Below, one piece after another: positions 16,401 to 24,309 of a stretch of DNA of 39,599 nt (positions are counted from its first letter, which is position 1; every line of letters begins with the position of its first letter). Origin of the DNA: a virus; the IMG/VR virus record IMGVR_UViG_3300043331_001576, positions 1 through 39,599 of that record. The stretch is one strand, 5' to 3'. Made by a program: the position numbers and the translations under genes. Under the pieces are notes generated by a model. That model saw only the letters and a program-made list of their open reading frames with translations, was not told the origin of the DNA and did not search any database.

Positions 16401-18643
16401 CCGGACGGTTCGGCCGCAGACGCCGGCCCTCTGCTCGGGCGGGGGCCGCTCAGCCTTCCGCCGCGCTGACCACGGACAAGCACCGTCTCGCCGGCCTCAC
16501 GGAGCCAGGCCACGAGATCGCCCGTCATGTGCAGGTAGGGCACGAACTCTTCTTCCATCCGGCCCCCGATATTCCACTCCCCGAGAGGGTGGTCGAGGTG
16601 TTGGCCGGCCTCCCTGAAAACCTGGGCGGCGCGGCGCGCGTCGTCGCCGACGAGGGCGAGGTCGCCCTGGGTCATTTCGATGACGATCAAGGCGTCTGGG
16701 TTCCGTCGCTTGGCTGCCTGCCAGACGACATAGGCGTCCTTGACGCTCCCCGGCGCCGGCAGGGGGGCCGTCCTCGCCTCCGTCACCCCAGGCGTCTGTT
16801 GCGCGACCCCTGAACGGGCCGCCCAGTGGCGGTAGACCTCGGCCATTTGCTCCTGAAGGGCGCGGTATGCCGGGGAGTCCGGCGGCAGCCTGTCAATGCG
16901 CCGTTCGAGGGCAGCAAAGCGGTCGGACAGCTCCTGTCTGTTCATCAGGCGCAAGGCATCGGCAGGATCAACCCGGAGCTCGCCGGCAAGAGCTCGCTCC
17001 AGGATGTCGCTGTCGAAGATGAAGCGCACTGGCGTGTACCCGCTAATTCTATTTGGTTCGCTGGGCGATCGCGGCACTCCGAGCCGGTCGAGGACGCGGG
17101 TGAGCTGCGTGTTTACTACTGTTGGTTCGAACACCGCGTCCGGGTTGGCGCGGGCGATGTCGCGTACGACGCGGACCACTTCGGCCAGGTTGCTGACGGG
17201 GCGCGGACCTCCCTCGGGCGCAAAGCCGCCGCCGAGGGAGAGGCGGTCGTTTATGTCGCCCAGGTCGATAGCGTACCGTCCTGTCGGGTTCCGGTAGACG
17301 AGGATGTCCGTCCCGGCGACTGCGGCTTCGAACCCATCCCTTCCTAGCGGCTTGAACTGAGTGGGCAGGCGAAGGCCGATGGTGTTGGGCTCGCCCATGG
17401 CCAGGTTCGCCCGCCCGCTCACGCGGAGAGGCTCCGGCTGGGCAGGCCTTAATCTCGGCGGGATGCCGTAGAGCGTGTCGAGCATGACCGGCGCCCGCCC
17501 TATAGCTTCGATATCGACGCCGCGCGGGATCAGCGCCCGGCCCGGGCCCGTCTCGGGGATGGCGCGGATGGCGCGGCCGCCCGCCCCGAGCGCGGTCGCC
17601 GCCGACGGCGCTACCGCGTATCCGCCCGCACCACCGCCTAAGCCCGCAGCCACCGCCCCTGCTAGTTGCACTTCGGAGGGCAAGTCGGTCTCGGCCAGCC
17701 CCGCGCTCGTCAGCCGAGCGGCCGCTTCGCCGCCGGCAAGAGCACCACCGCCCCGCAGCAATACGTTCCCCACGGACGGGCCTTGCGTCGCGGCCAGCAC
17801 TCCACTCTGCTCCAGTGCCTCGACAGGCAAGCCTCGCTCCACCGCTCGCGCAACCGCGCTCTTAAGTCCCTGTCGCTTCAGCGCCGCCGCGAGGCCCGTT
17901 GTAAGGCCCACCGGCAAGGCGGCAGCTTCGGCCAACGACACGCCGCCGATTGGCTTCGTGCCCGGCAGCGGCTCGTCCACCGTCGTCAGGTCGCGCAGCA
18001 CGGGCGCGTCGACGAGCGAGAAGGCGTGCGGACGGCCGATGTCCCAGCCGGGCAGCTCACCCAGGTTCTTCGTCGCCGTTGAGCGCGCCAGGTCTTCGGG
18101 CTGCGCCAGCGCGATCGCCCGCCGCTGGTAGTCGCGGAGGCCGCCCTGGCCCGCTTCCACCTCGCGGATGGTGGCGCCCAGCACCGGCTCCAGGCGCGCG
18201 CGGTTGATCGCGAACAGCTCGTCCACGTAGCCCGGCGGCTCCGACTCCGGCGCCATGTCCGGCGGGAAGCTGTAGAACTCGCCCGGACGTCGGCTCGGGA
18301 TAACCGTCGGCGCGGGCGCCGGACCGAGCGGCGGCAGGGCTCTTAGCGCTGCCTGCTGCCTCGCCTGCGCCTGCTGGAACGTCTCGCTTGGCAGTTGCAC
18401 GCCGAGCAGGGGTTGCGGCACCGGTGTGAGGCGCGGCGCCCCCGTGAGCGGCCCGAAGCGTTCCTCGCGCGTCCGGCTCCTGAGCGGCGGGACGGACGTG
18501 CTGGCGCCGAGGGGCCCGAGGCGTTCCTCCGCCGTCCGGCTGCGCAGCGGCAGCGGCCGCAACTGGCGCCGCTCCTGGCGGTTGCGGGCAACGGTGGCCC
18601 CGCTGCCGAGACGGTAGCGGAAGATGCGCCTGGGTGCTGGCAT
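10499..18643 (-). CDS. Giant polyvalent / ejection protein, about 2,714 aa, with MutS-I-like and ParB-like domains
   Basis: ATG 18643 is the best start (MPAPRRIFRYRLG); a TTG at 18682 would add 13 residues over the previous stop. Residues 1-130 are Pro/Arg-rich, with two copies of LRSRTxEERxGPL. A Gly/Ala-rich hydrophobic patch lies near 330. Residues about 633-723 resemble MutS domain I (DAYVVWQAAKRRNPDALIVI). An SH3-like stretch follows near 900. Residues about 1118-1280 form a ParB/Srx-type domain with YRGHHRTEAFRR. Coiled coils lie near 1380-1530. The last 1,100 residues are helical, with a membrane-like GLSAASMLAMAGMVSYIASG near 2210 and a segment recalling large-polyvalent-protein-associated domains (KWLNPKMSDNVADAEAANF near 2115). 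Lying between portal-region and scaffold genes, it is probably packaged and delivered with the DNA. Confidence 0.85.
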   Translation of the reverse strand: MPAPRRIFRYRLGSGATVARNRQERRQLRPLPLRSRTAEERLGPLGASTSVPPLRSRTREERFGPLTGAPRLTPVPQPLLGVQLPSETFQQAQARQQAALRALPPLGPAPAPTVIPSRRPGEFYSFPPDMAPESEPPGYVDELFAINRARLEPVLGATIREVEAGQGGLRDYQRRAIALAQPEDLARSTATKNLGELPGWDIGRPHAFSLVDAPVLRDLTTVDEPLPGTKPIGGVSLAEAAALPVGLTTGLAAALKRQGLKSAVARAVERGLPVEALEQSGVLAATQGPSVGNVLLRGGGALAGGEAAARLTSAGLAETDLPSEVQLAGAVAAGLGGGAGGYAVAPSAATALGAGGRAIRAIPETGPGRALIPRGVDIEAIGRAPVMLDTLYGIPPRLRPAQPEPLRVSGRANLAMGEPNTIGLRLPTQFKPLGRDGFEAAVAGTDILVYRNPTGRYAIDLGDINDRLSLGGGFAPEGGPRPVSNLAEVVRVVRDIARANPDAVFEPTVVNTQLTRVLDRLGVPRSPSEPNRISGYTPVRFIFDSDILERALAGELRVDPADALRLMNRQELSDRFAALERRIDRLPPDSPAYRALQEQMAEVYRHWAARSGVAQQTPGVTEARTAPLPAPGSVKDAYVVWQAAKRRNPDALIVIEMTQGDLALVGDDARRAAQVFREAGQHLDHPLGEWNIGGRMEEEFVPYLHMTGDLVAWLREAGETVLVRGQRGGRLSGPRPSRGPASAAEPSGEYDPMDVQATFTRLYNETMAAGDYEAAIDFGVGAAGKTDAEITADLRRMGLDDDAVERLFKENDADRAPRTIPDEQEQELGGFTESGTEGIDGEREGGIGAMAQRVLREERGGYGGDPVQEGDHVRGIARNGSEKEGFAYHFTPEWVSVYEIKTGNPMALRRDSIRNLSRAPNTPADATVRRARMTEQGEVVEEDTFATEREIGGIREQQGAMFEGQGGGGLAPETAGPLFRQGEAAGPPLTPAEQTILRDLRTNQQTARLNANEKRYLAELESRAGAPRPAAEGAGGAGQPPSRPPTAQAAPEPEPEGRLPTQEEVTAITDEPFGGFTRPDGMPLEGGPPDLGASDLGRLGQRGAPPPPDIDGGSFSRELTTVPVREVEMRPELFQARDADAGSAFGERRVDELVRAWDDAEFEPPHVVRDPESGKYIVYRGHHRTEAFRRVKGAGAEMPVYVVNADLRDPDQLARIVAEADASNFKTALPNYREKVRAVQRAFEMGADTDEVALRLRMTPGEVDGYADAARMGRQVIDRVTAEPTLEPFARELGRARRLYGVSEEEAAAWFKRIADGPKGQRPTQSALRETIEKFGAQWEMAQATRAFAGFEDLGGQRGGILEVLAAATKARTKLEKQRNAAISAQRHARRLAKSPAATAADASAAEQTADLARREQARIEAELAAADEDVLRAFRAQQGITEPPGPSLEGPPPPPDGPTAGAAMPGFEDETLVQRIKRLDAELAAATSRPGYDPNDPDIQRLITEVNALKAELREAGPDLSGLGFRVRRTEIVEPPRSTARAGAGPSGEGPAPPPRDPPAPPSASSEPPRRPPRDDIAELGYDEADRLLESKREVIRRPGKLTQVPGLSHLLSTIFPNVRQADVIVPSYTARQAAIASLETRFAAMREASLTALEDAWKNFRPRYSGPADNPFKNTLKDFFDNPEHYAGVTAEMDRAKRVYDAISMRILNHVRERFGVDILPFDVDKEGWVYLATVQAKDNVDDAIQRIADGYHAAGVSGSGARAKTRYYEGAYQRFRRHPGWRAETDLRELTAIHDRALAHMAGGEVFKRGTEGLTRVEAIDIVHPGLREARDDARRRMAELRQKIERAETRLASGARVRERLERLRAREERRTAPVYARIDALGEEWGPELSFLSGQAREIERRARVLESQLLRTKARTADLGITLQLLRTEADKLAPRLARLLRAYEAANLEPYVLSKHTYRYHLADVAADIDQVLLSKSNISAVNWALDAADEARLFTFAADFGPLTAQQGFFAALFNPLGTARSLRGVVKELLDGSEVARIAQAEADLVQRYTEATGRAFGEIGQEFRRSRQGIERLPPARPLNRRIIGGVEVLRYNLWKQDRALLKWLNPKMSDNVADAEAANFSSKFMPALNPAERGVSTLRAKIERGPIISPSFYAAPAGLAKDFAAGTAKLIAHRSPNPARRWHSLSGREQLAVYRGLSAASMLAMAGMVSYIASGYSPEEAVKRTLNINSPRFLSVALGRNRYVPIGGPFRSFIRAILPRRAFGSPVPVPFAGVPRWTQGKLAPIVRTPYDLYRNEDYLGRRIRKGSAAEQFARSAWYAAETFVPLSLGSVSGAVRTGEKKPSDVKDLALTGVSQFFGHSLYESSPSERRNQWSRDHFGKDYFDLDAGERERAKLDPAIAALSEEIDRRQRERGDELQGLQDKFADDTQALREEQALDDRAFAAGRMDVETWKENNRERAGEISAIRRSVFADAPAFDRDTDAESQPVQAALDRYFAVSPDSYMDEATREIEWDRFFDAREAALRGLTPGQQREAQAVITKNLTPLQLEFREASDLYGRLRRTVPKYKGVSVEQAREIDRFVFGEVPDETARLEKAERRDYTEREVAQMLAQRRGRPALYNWYDTLRSAKKREAALNPAYDEYLLEHQEELERWFPDLYSPAFYRRTGLIPAEEDEDSGLTPLDEPGTGGLRPVEELVPVGVR
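13983..14014. repeat. Dispersed palindrome, copy 2 (extended)
   Basis: The core GTCCTTCC-CC-GGAAGGAC extends to perfect 15-bp arms (13983-13997 and 14000-14014). It is in the giant gene and encodes GPSGEGP within a disordered Pro-rich linker. Confidence 0.92.
14290..14307. repeat. Dispersed palindrome, copy 3
   Basis: GTCCTTCC-AG-GGAAGGAC, perfect arms. In the giant gene, encoding GPSLEGP in a Pro-rich linker about 300 bp from copy 2. Confidence 0.9.
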
Positions 18644-18647
18644 TCGC

Positions 18648-20201
18648 TTAGCCCCGGTAACCGAACCTCGTGCCGGCGGCAAGGCCGACTGGCGTCACGT
18701 CGCGGATCTTGCGCAGGAACTCGTTGGCGCTCATGGCGCCGCCCCCGGCGTAGTGGGAGAGGATCAGGTCCTGGATATCCGGGGGCAGGGTGCCGAAGCG
18801 GTAGGCGAGCTGGTCCGGGTCCTGGAGGGTGACGCCGAAGACACGCGGCCGGTCGCTCAGAAGGTCGTAGGCGGCGGCATCGCCCGCGAGCGGCGCCTGG
18901 CCGTAGATCGACTGAAACAGCAGGTCGCCGGTCGTGTCGTAAGCCTGGGCCTCCAGCGTGCCGGCGCCGCGACCGAGCGCCAGCTCGGCCTCCGCTTCGA
19001 ACTGTTCGGCGAGCGCTGTCTCGCCGCGGGCGCGGGCGGCGCTGGCCTTGCGCTGAAGACGGAGGGCGTCGATGCCGCCGCTGTAGCGGCGTGCGCGCCG
19101 GGGGTCAGGCTGGCGCTCGGGGACCGGGTATTGTCCAGTCGCTGCGGGGCGAGGTTGTCCCTTTAACGGGCCAGGCTGACGGCCCCGGTTGCGGACCTCT
19201 GCCGGGGTCGAGCCCGGGGCGAAGCTGCGGGCAGGCCCGCCAGGGCGGGCAGGCGTGACGCCCTGAAAGCGGCCGCCTCTCACGCTCACGATCTCGGGGC
19301 GTCCCTCCTCGCCGACGAGGATGTTCTCGTTGGTGACGGGGCCTATGCCCTTTGCGGCCGTGGCCGTGATGGGCAGCGGTTGGACGGCGGGGACGGCGCG
19401 GATCTCGGGCAGGATGCTCTCGCGGAAGGTGCGGAGCGCGCCTTCGACGGGCGTGACGCCGCCGCGCACGCCGAGGATGTAAGCGGCCTGCCGGTAGGGG
19501 TCGGTGATGCTCGTCGCTGTGTCCAGGTAGCTCTTCGCGAGCTGGCGCAGGCCGAGTTCGCGGTCGATGTCCTGACCGCGGACGCCGGCGTTGTAGTCGA
19601 GGTTGGTCGCACGGCGGCTCTCGGCCAGCGTCTCGTTGTACTGGCGGACGCTCTCGGGATTGGTGTAGGACGGGTCGGCGGTCGTCTGGAAGATGCGGCC
19701 GTTCTGGTCGACGAGGCCGTAGAGGCCGGGGGCGATCTGGCGCACCTCGCTGATGTAGCTGGCGCCCTGGTCGGCCATCACCTCGCTCGACCCGTCGGAG
19801 TAACGCACCTCGATGTAGCCGTGGCCGATCGGTTGCACGCCGGCGACGGAGACCGGCGGCGAGGGCGCCGACGCGGCCGCGCCGGTCCGGCGGCCGGAGC
19901 TGCCGCCGCTGCCGCCTCCGCTCCTGCCCCCCGGGCCGGCGGACGGTCCTTCCGGGGAGGGGCCGGGGGCGTCCACGAAGGAGCCGGAGCCGTCGGCGAA
20001 CACCTCGATGTAGTTGCCGTCTTCGTCCACGTAGATACCGGGTTCCTCGGCGTAGGTTCCTGCCGGGAAGTCGCTGCCCTGGCTGGGCGGGCCGGGCAGC
20101 GTTCCCGGCGCCTGGCCGCTCTGTCGCGGCACGTAGCCGCGCCTGTCGGCGTCGTAGATCAGGTTCGGGTTCGTCGGGTGGGGCTCGCCGTCAGCTGGCA
20201 T
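18648..20201 (-). CDS. Structural / ejection-associated protein, 517 aa
   Basis: ATG 20201 with GGAG upstream gives MPADGEPHPTNPNLIYDADR, overlapping the previous gene by 11 nt; the frame upstream of it is not protein-like. Residues 1-120 are Gly/Pro/Ser-rich with an acidic beta motif (GIYVDEDGNYIEVFADGSGS). A second beta motif follows (GYIEVRYSDGSSEVMADQGA, near 130-150), then a helical middle (residues about 170-280) and a helical C-terminus. The mix of disorder and short beta repeats, and its place between portal and giant genes, suggest a virion or ejection protein. I do not recognise the family. Confidence 0.65.
   Translation of the reverse strand: MPADGEPHPTNPNLIYDADRRGYVPRQSGQAPGTLPGPPSQGSDFPAGTYAEEPGIYVDEDGNYIEVFADGSGSFVDAPGPSPEGPSAGPGGRSGGGSGGSSGRRTGAAASAPSPPVSVAGVQPIGHGYIEVRYSDGSSEVMADQGASYISEVRQIAPGLYGLVDQNGRIFQTTADPSYTNPESVRQYNETLAESRRATNLDYNAGVRGQDIDRELGLRQLAKSYLDTATSITDPYRQAAYILGVRGGVTPVEGALRTFRESILPEIRAVPAVQPLPITATAAKGIGPVTNENILVGEEGRPEIVSVRGGRFQGVTPARPGGPARSFAPGSTPAEVRNRGRQPGPLKGQPRPAATGQYPVPERQPDPRRARRYSGGIDALRLQRKASAARARGETALAEQFEAEAELALGRGAGTLEAQAYDTTGDLLFQSIYGQAPLAGDAAAYDLLSDRPRVFGVTLQDPDQLAYRFGTLPPDIQDLILSHYAGGGAMSANEFLRKIRDVTPVGLAAGTRFGYRG
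19945..19964. repeat. Dispersed palindrome, copy 4 (degenerate)
   Basis: GGTCCTTCC-GG-GGAGGGGCC: the left arm is intact and the right arm has diverged. It encodes GPSPEGP in the disordered N-terminal part of the 517-aa protein. Confidence 0.7.
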
Positions 20202-20535
20202 CTCGGTTCTCCAACACGGGGCCGGGCCGGACGGGGCCGCCGGCCTCAAGGTACTTCTGGTACATCTGTTGCTCTTCGAGGAAGAGCCGGCGCGGGATGC
20301 GCCCCGGCTCAAGCCGCCAGAGCCGGCGCTCGTTCTCGATCAGCTCGAGCTGCGCCTGGTCGTCGTCCACGATCGCGCTGAAGGCCGCGAGCGCTTCCTC
20401 GGGGTCCAGCTCGCCGCCGTCGTGCCAGGGGTGGACGTTCAATGCGTTTCGCATCGCTTCAATGCGTTCAATCGTGCGCTCGGCGGCGGCGCGCGCCAGG
20501 CGCTTCTTGCGCTCGACTATGCCGTCGCGCGTCAC
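20191..20535 (-). CDS. Helical portal-adjacent protein, 114 aa
   Basis: The GTG start at 20535 overlaps the portal stop (GTGA), so it is translationally coupled to portal. The protein is charged and helical (IVERKKRLARAAAERTIERI, then a C-terminal helix with LFLEEQQMYQKYLEA). No enzyme motif is visible. Small helical proteins after portal genes often act in head assembly or packaging; that role is inferred. Confidence 0.7.
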   Translation of the reverse strand: MTRDGIVERKKRLARAAAERTIERIEAMRNALNVHPWHDGGELDPEEALAAFSAIVDDDQAQLELIENERRLWRLEPGRIPRRLFLEEQQMYQKYLEAGGPVRPGPVLENRDAS

Positions 20536-22487
20536 GCCCGGCCCCTCACGCCAGGCGGCGCCGCCTTCCGGCGCGTGCCCTTGTTCTGGGTCTTCGTGCC
20601 GGCGCGGGGACTGGTGCGGCTGACGTTCCGGCCGGCGACCTTCGGCGGCGCCGCCGGCGGCGCCGTGGCCACCGGCGGCGGGTAGGGTTCGACGGACGGC
20701 TCAGGGACGACCATTGCCTCGGGCGGCAGCATCGGTGCTCCGGGCAAGCCGGCCTCCGGGCCGATCAGGCCGAGCGCCCGCGCCAGCGCTGGCGGTATCG
20801 GGCCGTTCGCGTCGATCGACTGCTGGGCGTCGGCAAGGCTGATGCTCTCGCGCTCGTTGATGATGGCGTCCATCTCGGCGAACACGTCGGCGCGGGTGCG
20901 TTCGGTGACCTGCGGGTCGCGCTCGATATCCTCGAGGTCCCGGGCCTCCTCCAGCTCCTCGGGGTTGTCGGCGCCGTAAATCTCGGCGATCACGTGGTCC
21001 CAGGGCAGCCGCAGCTCTTTCCAGGCCTTGATCGCCGCGTCGATCTTGGAGTGGACATCGACCGGCAGGTCGGCGTCGCGTTTGGCCCTGATCAGCGGCC
21101 CCAGTTCCTTCACCTGGTCGTAGCTCACGCCTATCGCCTTGACGCCCTCGTCCGTCGCCTCGCGCACGTAGACCGTGAGCCGCTTCTGGCGCGTGATCCG
21201 CTGCATGGCGCCGACGGCCTGGAAGATGAGGCGCGCGACCTCGGCGTCGCCCTTCGCGAGGTTGTTGGCAATCGGCTTCACGAGGATCAGGGCGCTGTCC
21301 CGCACCAGGTTGTAGAGGTAGCCGCTCGACGAGCCGTCGATCAGGCCCTGCAGGGCGTCGGGGAAGGCCCGCTTGATGCGCTCCTCGGTGCGCACGTAGA
21401 GCGCCTCGGCGTCGGGCAGCTGGCCGGGCAGGCCCAGCACTTCCAGCTCCTCCTGGGGCAGCACGAAGTTGGTACCGCCGAGCACGAAGCGGCGGGTGTT
21501 CTTCAGGTCTTCGAGGCTGGCGCCGCCCTCCTTGATGCGGTGGATGACGGTCAGCCAGTAGAAGACCTGGACGACCGTGGCCGTGCGCGAGAGCGCGAAG
21601 TCCTGCGCCTGGAGGGTGGGCATGATGTCGTCGATCAGGCCCTTCCAGCGGTACTCCGGCTTGGGGTCGACCTCGGTGATCCCCTCGTAGAGGACGACCG
21701 GCGCCCGGCCTTTGCCCAGGTCCATGCGGTGCGGCCAGGTCCGGAGCTCCTTCGCGAAGTCTGAGCCCTCGGGTCCGTAGATGTAGTAGCCGCAGATCGT
21801 GTCGTCGACGTACTCGACGAACTCGATCTCGGCGGCCAGGCCCCGGAGCTCCTCGTGCTCGCCCTGGTCCAGGCTGTCGCCGTAGCGGGCCTCGATCCAG
21901 CTCCGTGTCACCTTCTTGCACTCTAGCGAGCGGATGACTTTGCGACCGTTGAGGAGCGGGTACCAGGTGTTTACCGGTATGTGCCAGACGCTGAACGGCA
22001 GGGGCGCCGTCTGCCCGTACTCCTTGACCGCCTTCGTGTAGGCTTTGGCGTCGGTGATCGTCTGCTCGCGCGGGTAGCCCTGCCACTTGCGCGGGTTGGG
22101 CAGCACCTTCACGGCGCTGTAGCCCTTCGTGATCACCTCTTTGGTGACGGCGCTGTTTGTGTCCTCGCCGTCCTCCCACTCCGCCTGTGGCCGCGCCAGG
22201 TTGATCCACTTCTCCGCTTCCTCGGCGCGCCGGCCCGGCACCTCGGCGGAGACGTGCGAATGAACGTTGAGGATGCCCTGGGCGCGGTTGTAGATCTCGG
22301 AGCCGCGGTTCTGGCGGAAGACGTAGGGCTCGGCGATCAGGTCCGCGGACGGCATCGGCGCCTCGACCGCGTACTCGTTGCGGACGAAGTCGTCGGCCTT
22401 CTCGTTACGCTTCTGGCGGGCGTCGTAGTGGCTCCGCAGCTCGCCCAGCCAGCGCCGGATATCTTCCTTCGAGGGTGTCGTTGTCAT
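20532..22487 (-). CDS. Portal protein, 651 aa
   Basis: It follows the large terminase with an overlap at 22484-22487. Length and character fit portals of the tailed-phage family: a helical N-terminus (IRRWLGELRSHYDARQKRNE), a wing/clip-type alternating region with many Trp and Tyr, a long helical stem region (residues about 290-450), and a Pro/Ala-rich basic C-terminal tail from about 590. It forms the dodecameric DNA channel at one capsid vertex and docks terminase. The assignment comes from gene order and overall pattern rather than one motif. Confidence 0.85.
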   Translation of the reverse strand: MTTTPSKEDIRRWLGELRSHYDARQKRNEKADDFVRNEYAVEAPMPSADLIAEPYVFRQNRGSEIYNRAQGILNVHSHVSAEVPGRRAEEAEKWINLARPQAEWEDGEDTNSAVTKEVITKGYSAVKVLPNPRKWQGYPREQTITDAKAYTKAVKEYGQTAPLPFSVWHIPVNTWYPLLNGRKVIRSLECKKVTRSWIEARYGDSLDQGEHEELRGLAAEIEFVEYVDDTICGYYIYGPEGSDFAKELRTWPHRMDLGKGRAPVVLYEGITEVDPKPEYRWKGLIDDIMPTLQAQDFALSRTATVVQVFYWLTVIHRIKEGGASLEDLKNTRRFVLGGTNFVLPQEELEVLGLPGQLPDAEALYVRTEERIKRAFPDALQGLIDGSSSGYLYNLVRDSALILVKPIANNLAKGDAEVARLIFQAVGAMQRITRQKRLTVYVREATDEGVKAIGVSYDQVKELGPLIRAKRDADLPVDVHSKIDAAIKAWKELRLPWDHVIAEIYGADNPEELEEARDLEDIERDPQVTERTRADVFAEMDAIINERESISLADAQQSIDANGPIPPALARALGLIGPEAGLPGAPMLPPEAMVVPEPSVEPYPPPVATAPPAAPPKVAGRNVSRTSPRAGTKTQNKGTRRKAAPPGVRGRA

Positions 22488-23848
22488 GCTCTCCTTGCTG
22501 TCTGCCAGCGCCAGGCGGGCAGCTCCGGCGGCGGGTCGTCGATGTCAGAGAGCGCGTTGGTGAAGGCGTCGACGGCATGGTCCGGCGCTCCCCGTTCAAA
22601 CTCGTCCGACATGATCTCCAGTCCCCGGCCCGGAATCTTGATACGTTTCCAGGCCAGCGTCTCCGTCTCCGTGATCAGGTTGGGCACTGCCGTCGTGAAG
22701 TAGCAGCCGGGCAGCCCGTCGTGGCCGACGTTCAGCCGGCGCCCCATCAGGTGCACCCGCAGCTTGATGTCGTTCCCGTGCCGCGCCGGTTCGACCTCGA
22801 ACCCGTGGTGGACCAGGAACTTGATCTCCTCCTTGCCCGAAGGGTCGGCGATCCAGCGGGTGACGCCGTGCCGCGTCTTCCAGGCGTTCATCTCGGTTAC
22901 GAGCTCGTCCATCGTCGCCTGGTGCTTGTACCACTCGGCGTAGGCCCAGACGCGGCCCGTGTGGGCGACGCCGGCGGCGGCCAGCGCCGTCGGCGAGACG
23001 CCGCCGAAGTCGATGCCGCCGACGCGCTTTCGAAAGTCCTTCCAGGTGTGCTCCTTGCGCAGCTCCCGGCAGTGCGTCTGCCGCGAGAACTGCGGGAACA
23101 CCGGCCCGACCAGCTGCAGCCATTGACCGCCCAGCTCCTGGCGGGCGAGCGGGTTGTCCCAGCCGCCGTAGAACTCCAGGAGCCGGGCCATATAGTCCGG
23201 CGGCAGATGCGGGTTGTCCTCGGAGGAGGCCTGGTAGGCCGGGCGCTCCGGCTTCGGGTGCTCGATCATGAACGCCCAGACCCAGTTGCGCCCCTTCGGC
23301 GTCCCCGCCATCTTCACCTGCTGCGGGTAGCCGCCGTAGACGTTCCGGCAGCGCTGGGCGAGGATCTGCACCGGCTCCTCCTGGTTGCCCAGGGTCACCT
23401 CGTCGGGCAGCGCCCGGTGGATGTTCGGCCCGTACTGCCGCTGCCCCGTGCCGGTGGAGCGGCACCAGATTTCGGAGCGCCGGTGCACACGCGTTGGCCC
23501 GCCAGGGGCGGACAGGCTCGGCGCCTGCGTGAACGTTATGTTGATCGGCGGCGCCCTCGTCATGCGGAAGGCGCGGCCCTCCACGTCGCCATACTCCTCG
23601 TTGATCGTCGGGATCAGCACGTCCCTGATCATCTGGAACGACGGCTCCGTCATGATCTGGCGGCTGCCGTGGTACTCCAACGCGTAGCTGAAGGCGTCGT
23701 GCACGAGCGTCAGCGTCTTGCCGATGCCGACGCCGCCGAAGTAGCCGCAGTAGAAGTGCTCGCGGTCGAAGAGGAAGTCGGCCTGGGGCCAACCCTTCTC
23801 CGGCGAGCCGACGTCCGCGACGAAACGGCGCTCGACGGCTGCCGTCAA
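22484..23848 (-). CDS. terL: Terminase large subunit, 454 aa
   Basis: DNA-packaging ATPase and nuclease. The Walker A is GGVGIGKT (residues 38-45). A probable Walker B acidic pair is at D149-E150 (RALPDE), and the coupling-type GTP lies at about 182-184. The RNase H-like nuclease has GGIDFGG with D280, an ADPSGKEE acidic site near 337, and PDHAVDAFTNAL near 428. The TTG start at 23848 overlaps the TGA of the sigma-like gene (TTGA) and lacks its own ribosome site, so expression should depend on translation of that gene. The length is typical. Confidence 0.95.
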   Translation of the reverse strand: MTAAVERRFVADVGSPEKGWPQADFLFDREHFYCGYFGGVGIGKTLTLVHDAFSYALEYHGSRQIMTEPSFQMIRDVLIPTINEEYGDVEGRAFRMTRAPPINITFTQAPSLSAPGGPTRVHRRSEIWCRSTGTGQRQYGPNIHRALPDEVTLGNQEEPVQILAQRCRNVYGGYPQQVKMAGTPKGRNWVWAFMIEHPKPERPAYQASSEDNPHLPPDYMARLLEFYGGWDNPLARQELGGQWLQLVGPVFPQFSRQTHCRELRKEHTWKDFRKRVGGIDFGGVSPTALAAAGVAHTGRVWAYAEWYKHQATMDELVTEMNAWKTRHGVTRWIADPSGKEEIKFLVHHGFEVEPARHGNDIKLRVHLMGRRLNVGHDGLPGCYFTTAVPNLITETETLAWKRIKIPGRGLEIMSDEFERGAPDHAVDAFTNALSDIDDPPPELPAWRWQTARRA

Positions 23849-24309
23849 GGCGGGGCCAGCGCCAGGAGCTTCTTACGGGCGTAGTGCAGCCGCACCTTGC
23901 CGGCGCTGCCCACCGTCAGCCCCGCCGCCACGCGCGCGACTGCCTCCCTCTCCTTCGGCGTGAGCGCCGACAGTGCGGCGCGCACCGCGGCCAGGCGTTC
24001 GCTTGTGGCCGCGCTCTCGGCGGGGTCTGGCGCCGGCTCCCGCATCCGGGCGCCGTAGGCTAGCTCCCGCCGCCCGTGCCGGTAGCGCTCGCGCATGGCG
24101 TTGACCGCCTGGTTGCGGACCGCCCGCATGATGTAGGACAGGGCGCTGCCTTTCCCGACGGGGCGGTCGGGATGGCCCGCCAGCCGCGCGATCACCGTGG
24201 CGGCGATCTCCTCGGCGTCGCCCGCGCGGTAGCTCGCGGCCACCCTTACCAGACGGGGCCAGTGCTCCTGCGCGAGCAGCGCCATATCGCCGGCGGTCGT
24301 TACCGTCAT
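23845..24309 (-). CDS. Sigma-70-family-like protein (ECF type), 154 aa
   Basis: ATG 24309 overlaps the stop of the small terminase gene (ATGA). Residues about 10-85 match sigma region 2 (AEEIAATVIARL, then ALSYIMRAVRNQAVNAMRER). Residues about 105-150 match a shortened region 4 (ALTPKEREAVARVAAGL, then KVRLHYARKKLLAL), in which the usual 'iA..lgis.gTV' helix is compressed. It could direct host polymerase to late promoters, or be a sigma-derived packaging-site DNA-binding protein. Its position between the two terminase genes is unusual. The frame upstream of 24309 is not protein-like. Confidence 0.75.
   Translation of the reverse strand: MTVTTAGDMALLAQEHWPRLVRVAASYRAGDAEEIAATVIARLAGHPDRPVGKGSALSYIMRAVRNQAVNAMRERYRHGRRELAYGARMREPAPDPAESAATSERLAAVRAALSALTPKEREAVARVAAGLTVGSAGKVRLHYARKKLLALAPP

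Noticed and set aside
20701-22209. Second minus-strand frame of 502 codons inside the portal gene
   Set aside because: Arg/Gly/Pro-rich alternative frame of a clear portal gene.
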